64,000 nucleotides of DNA, taken from NCBI RefSeq assembly GCF_009856825.1, contig NZ_WVTD01000006.1, forward strand, positions 1-64,000, in the 5' to 3' direction. The position numbers and the translations under genes are program-made. Below the pieces are notes generated by a model. That model searched no databases and was not told the DNA's origin. It saw only the letters and a list, made by a program, of their open reading frames with translations. Below are positions 61,475 through 64,000 of this stretch, piece after piece. The DNA is from Novosphingobium silvae (lineage in GTDB: Bacteria; Pseudomonadota; Alphaproteobacteria; Sphingomonadales; Sphingomonadaceae). Positions within the stretch are counted from its first letter, which is position 1; each line of letters opens with the position of its first letter.

Positions 61475-61809
61475 CGAGTGTCTCCGGAAAATGCATCAAC
61501 ATGCTGCAGGAGCGCCTGCAATTACTAAGCTGAGTTAGTATTATTTGAACACCCGGTCAATTGCGATTTACGCATCTGATCCCTCCGGTTTGTCAACATC
61601 ATCGCTCGTGCGAAAACGTGTTTGTTACGGCGTCTCTGCCGACGCTGGATCTGCCATGAGAGGCCTGATCGCAGGTCATGATCGTCCGCACGATGGGGTG
61701 GGCAGTTGATCCTCCATCCCTTTGCGCGCACATCGAAGAGCCTCGCGGAAACGGCTGAAACCCGGCCATCGTCCGTACTTCACAAGATAACGGCAGGGAC
61801 TGGCAGCAG
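61475..61809. other. Intergenic region between the secreted protein and the CoA-transferase
   Basis: A 335-base gap between divergent genes. It holds the TACTAA-N6-TTAGTA palindrome and a minus-strand promoter candidate (TTGACC at 61560-61555, 17 bases, TAACTC at 61537-61532). I see no further gene or RNA in the rest. Confidence 0.55.
61523..61540. promoter_or_regulatory. TACTAA-N6-TTAGTA perfect inverted repeat
   Basis: TACTAA, GCTGAG, TTAGTA. It is the same architecture and half site as at 59089-59106. It overlaps the -10 region of a candidate promoter for the small secreted protein. Confidence 0.55.
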
Positions 61810-63039
61810 ATGTCGACAAAGGTCATGGAGGGTGTGCGCGTCCTCGAGGTGGCGCAGTTCACCTTCACTCCGGCCGCGGGCGGAGTACTGGCGGACTGGG
61901 GCGCGGACGTCATCAAGATCGAGCATCCCGTGCGCGGCGACACGCAGCGCGGGTTCCTCAACATGGGCGGCGTCACCCTCGATCCGCTGCGGCACACCCT
62001 GTTCGAACACCCAAACCGCGGCAAGCGCAGCGTCGGGATCGACCTGTCCACCCCCGAGGGCCAGGAAGTCCTGTACGAGATCGCCCGTGAGTGCGACGTG
62101 TTCCTCACCAACTACCTTCCCCAGGTCCGCCAGAAGAACAAGTTCGACATCGAGCATATTCGCGCGGTCAACCCGCGGATCATCTATGCCCGCGGCTCCG
62201 CGCTCGGCAACAAGGGGCCGGAGCGCGAAGTCGGCGGCTTCGACGGCACCTGTTTTTGGTCTCGCAGCGGCATCGCATACTCGATGACGCCCGAGGAACT
62301 GCCGGGCCCGCTCTCCCAAGGCATCCCGGCCTTCGGCGATTCGATCGGCGGGATGTTCATCGCCGGCGGCATCTCGGCAGCGCTCTATCACCGGGAGAAG
62401 ACCGGGGAGGCTACCGAACTGGACGTCTCGCTGCTGAGCACGGCCGCGTGGGCCTCGGGCGCGGTGATCGCGCAGGTTGCCGAGACGGGCGTGCTGACCC
62501 GCAACCCGATGCCGGGCTCCGGCGGCGCGGCGCGCAACCCCTTCATGGGCAACTACGAGGCGAGCGACGGCGGCACGATCAACTTGTGCACGATCTCGCC
62601 GACGGGGCACATCCGCAGCCTGTTCGAGCATGTCGGCGTGCCAGAAGCCGCAGACGACCCGCGCTTTTCCGAACCGCGTGCCCTGTTCGAGAACGCGGGC
62701 GCGGCAAGCGACATCCTGGTGAAGGCTTTCGCCGAAAAGCCGTTCGAATACTGGCGCCAGCATCTCAAGACCTTCTCCGGCCAGTGGGCTCCGATTCAGA
62801 GCTTCCACGACCTGCTTACCGACGGGCAGGCGCTCGCCAACGACATGATCCTCGAGGTCGAGGGGGCCGATGGCGGCGCGCCGCTCAAGCTCGTGCGCGG
62901 CCCCGTGCAATGGAACGGCGAGCCAGTGGAAACCACCCGCTCGCCCCAGGCGTCCGAGCATACCGAAATCGTGCTCATGGAAATGGGTGTCGAGTGGGAC
63001 CGCATCGAGGAGTGGAAGGCAAAGGGCGCGATCGCCTGA
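61810..63039 (+). CDS. CaiB/BaiF family CoA-transferase
   Basis: Class III CoA-transferase of 409 residues that moves CoA between organic acids. Seen: VRVLEVAQFTFTPAAGGVLADWGADVIKIEHP at the N-terminus (in parts), KRSVGIDLSTPEGQE, RGSALGNKGPE, and GIPAFGDSIGGMF with the likely catalytic aspartate. A 409-residue length is usual. The start is ATG 61810. It is followed by a 96-residue protein and an acyl-CoA ligase on the same strand, so the three probably form a substrate-activation operon. Confidence 0.94.
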   Translation: MSTKVMEGVRVLEVAQFTFTPAAGGVLADWGADVIKIEHPVRGDTQRGFLNMGGVTLDPLRHTLFEHPNRGKRSVGIDLSTPEGQEVLYEIARECDVFLTNYLPQVRQKNKFDIEHIRAVNPRIIYARGSALGNKGPEREVGGFDGTCFWSRSGIAYSMTPEELPGPLSQGIPAFGDSIGGMFIAGGISAALYHREKTGEATELDVSLLSTAAWASGAVIAQVAETGVLTRNPMPGSGGAARNPFMGNYEASDGGTINLCTISPTGHIRSLFEHVGVPEAADDPRFSEPRALFENAGAASDILVKAFAEKPFEYWRQHLKTFSGQWAPIQSFHDLLTDGQALANDMILEVEGADGGAPLKLVRGPVQWNGEPVETTRSPQASEHTEIVLMEMGVEWDRIEEWKAKGAIA

Positions 63040-63142
63040 GGCGCTCCGCCACGATCGACGGAAGCCGGCTGCCTCATCACGCGGCGGCTGAACGCAGGTC
63101 GATCCGGAACAACGACGCACACACGAGAGACGAGGACTGACA

Positions 63143-63433
63143 ATGAAGCCTGGAACCCGCCTGAAGAGCGCTGCCTGCGACACCGAAGTCATGGTGATCC
63201 GCGCCGCCGAGGGCTTGATCGAGTGCGGCGGATCGCCCATGGAGGAGGCAAAGCCTACCCAGGCCGCCCCTCTCGCCGCCGATTTCTCCGCCGGAACGCT
63301 GATGGGCAAACGCTACGTCGATGCGGACGGCAGATATGAACTGCTCTGCGTCAAGCCCGGCAAGGGATCGCTCTCGGTCGATGGCATTGCGCTCGTCGTC
63401 AAGGATGCGAAGCCGCTCCCCGCGTCCGACTGA
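63143..63433 (+). CDS. Small conserved-looking protein beside CoA-ligase genes
   Basis: A 96-residue cytosolic protein: MKPGTRLKSAACDTEVMVIR, the ECGGSPM motif, and a C-terminal YELLCVKPGKGSLSVDGIAL. I recall similar short proteins (CDTEV...CGGxPM) next to acyl-CoA ligases in actinobacteria, but no function is known to me. The cysteines in CDTEV and CGG could bind metal. GACGAGGACTGACA gives a fair ribosome binding site. Confidence 0.7.
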   Translation: MKPGTRLKSAACDTEVMVIRAAEGLIECGGSPMEEAKPTQAAPLAADFSAGTLMGKRYVDADGRYELLCVKPGKGSLSVDGIALVVKDAKPLPASD

Positions 63434-63470
63434 GCCCTTCCCTCCTTCCAAAAGGCGTCTTGCCCGAACG

Positions 63471-64000
63471 ATGAATATCGCGCTTCTTCTCGAGATGGCC
63501 GCCGAGGCCGCGCCCGGGCGCACTGCCCTCGTTTGCGATGGCAAGCGCTGGACTTACGGCGACCTCCTCGCCGCCGCGCGCGGCGCTTTCGAGCTGATCC
63601 AGCAAAGCGGCGCCGAGTACGTGGCGCTGCTTGACGAGAGCAGCGAAGCGGCCGTGATCGCTGTCTTCGGCGCGGCCCTTGCAGGCGTGCCCTATTGCCC
63701 GCTCAACTATCGCCTTCCGGACGCTGACCTCGCCGCGCTGCTTGGCCGGATCGCCCCCGCCCTCGTTATCGGTGATGAGGAGCGGGTGCTGCGCATTGCA
63801 GGCGACCAGGACCACACCGTCCTCTCGCGCGAGGATTTTACGCTGAAGGCTCAGGAGACCGTGCCCGCGGACGACGCGCGCGAGTACGATCCCGGAGAGG
63901 GCGTCGCGATCCAGCTCTTCACCAGCGGCACGACGGCGGCGCCCAAAGCGGCGATCCTGCGCCATTCCAACCTGCTAGGCTACATCCTGGGCACCGTCGA
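63471..64000 (+). CDS. AMP-dependent acyl-CoA synthetase/ligase (N-terminal part)
   Basis: Activates a carboxylic acid to its CoA thioester through an acyl-adenylate. The first 176 residues are present, including the P-loop-like LFTSGTTAAPKAAI, with the consensus TSGTT, and the earlier PYCPLNYRLPDADLAALL. The frame runs off the right edge, so the substrate pocket and the C-terminal lysine cannot be seen. The start is ATG 63471, 38 bases after the small protein's stop. Confidence 0.92.
   Translation, partial: MNIALLLEMAAEAAPGRTALVCDGKRWTYGDLLAAARGAFELIQQSGAEYVALLDESSEAAVIAVFGAALAGVPYCPLNYRLPDADLAALLGRIAPALVIGDEERVLRIAGDQDHTVLSREDFTLKAQETVPADDAREYDPGEGVAIQLFTSGTTAAPKAAILRHSNLLGYILGTV

Noticed and set aside
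61599-62111. A 170-codon minus-strand frame over the CoA-transferase promoter and 5' end
   Set aside because: It overlaps the conserved start of the CoA-transferase, has no ribosome binding site I trust and no recognisable domain.

Overview
The window is high-GC DNA that reads like a free-living sphingomonad alphaproteobacterium (Novosphingobium or a close relative). This rests on the split F1 operon atpH-A-G-D-C, the infA-maf-RNase E/G-like-yacG-tRNA-Phe block, two TonB-dependent receptors, an I78 inhibitor lipoprotein, an extensin-like protein and an XrtA/PEP-CTERM regulatory set. The assignment is by gene content, not by a search. No insertion sequence, prophage, CRISPR array or rRNA operon is visible.

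Layout. 1-5.2 kb: tail of an unknown membrane protein, then minus-strand cysS, cobT, a transaldolase/Fsa-like gene and a DUF4197 lipoprotein. 5.2-8.4 kb: priA converging on an Ada-type repair regulator. 8.4-14 kb: the F1-ATPase operon, with an ABM-family monooxygenase-like gene between atpA and atpG and a terminator after atpC. 14.1-20 kb: a GT-C-like membrane protein, an I78 inhibitor, a leucine-rich leader peptide followed by leuA, and a periplasmic trehalase. 19.9-24.1 kb: a divergent hot-dog dehydratase / nitronate monooxygenase-like pair sharing operator-like palindromes, then an overlapping minus-strand trio (flavodoxin-like, unknown, AHH nuclease-like). 24.1-29.8 kb: recJ, two tRNA-Glu genes, an extensin-like gene, an amino-acid permease and panB. 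29.9-36.6 kb: a minus-strand operon of a polyprenyl glycosylphosphotransferase, PrsK histidine kinase, PrsR sigma-54 activator and a TPR protein, coupled by TGATG or longer overlaps; no exosortase gene lies in the window. 36.8-42.1 kb: a secreted M20 hydrolase, a glutamine amidotransferase, a small membrane protein and uvrC. 42.2-47.6 kb: a TonB receptor with an unusual duplicated insert, then infA, maf, a short RNase E/G-like gene, yacG and tRNA-Phe. 47.9-53.8 kb: a complete three-gene RND efflux operon. 53.8-64 kb: an apparent catabolic region with an NAD(P)-dependent oxidoreductase, TonB receptor, MFS exporter, thiolase, MarR regulator, small secreted protein, CoA-transferase, a 96-residue conserved-looking protein and the start of an acyl-CoA ligase.

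How the genes work together. The last 10 kb look like one uptake and acyl-CoA degradation programme: receptor and transporter move a ligand, ligase or CoA-transferase activates it, thiolase cleaves it, and the MarR protein probably controls it. An inverted repeat TACTAA-N6-TTAGYA occurs both in the divergent MFS/thiolase promoter region and beside the small secreted protein. The substrate cannot be read from the sequence. Main candidates for new biology are the ABM gene inside the ATP synthase operon, the duplicated cysteine-containing insert in the 42-45 kb TonB receptor, the AHH-nuclease trio, the leuA leader peptide and the shared palindromes.
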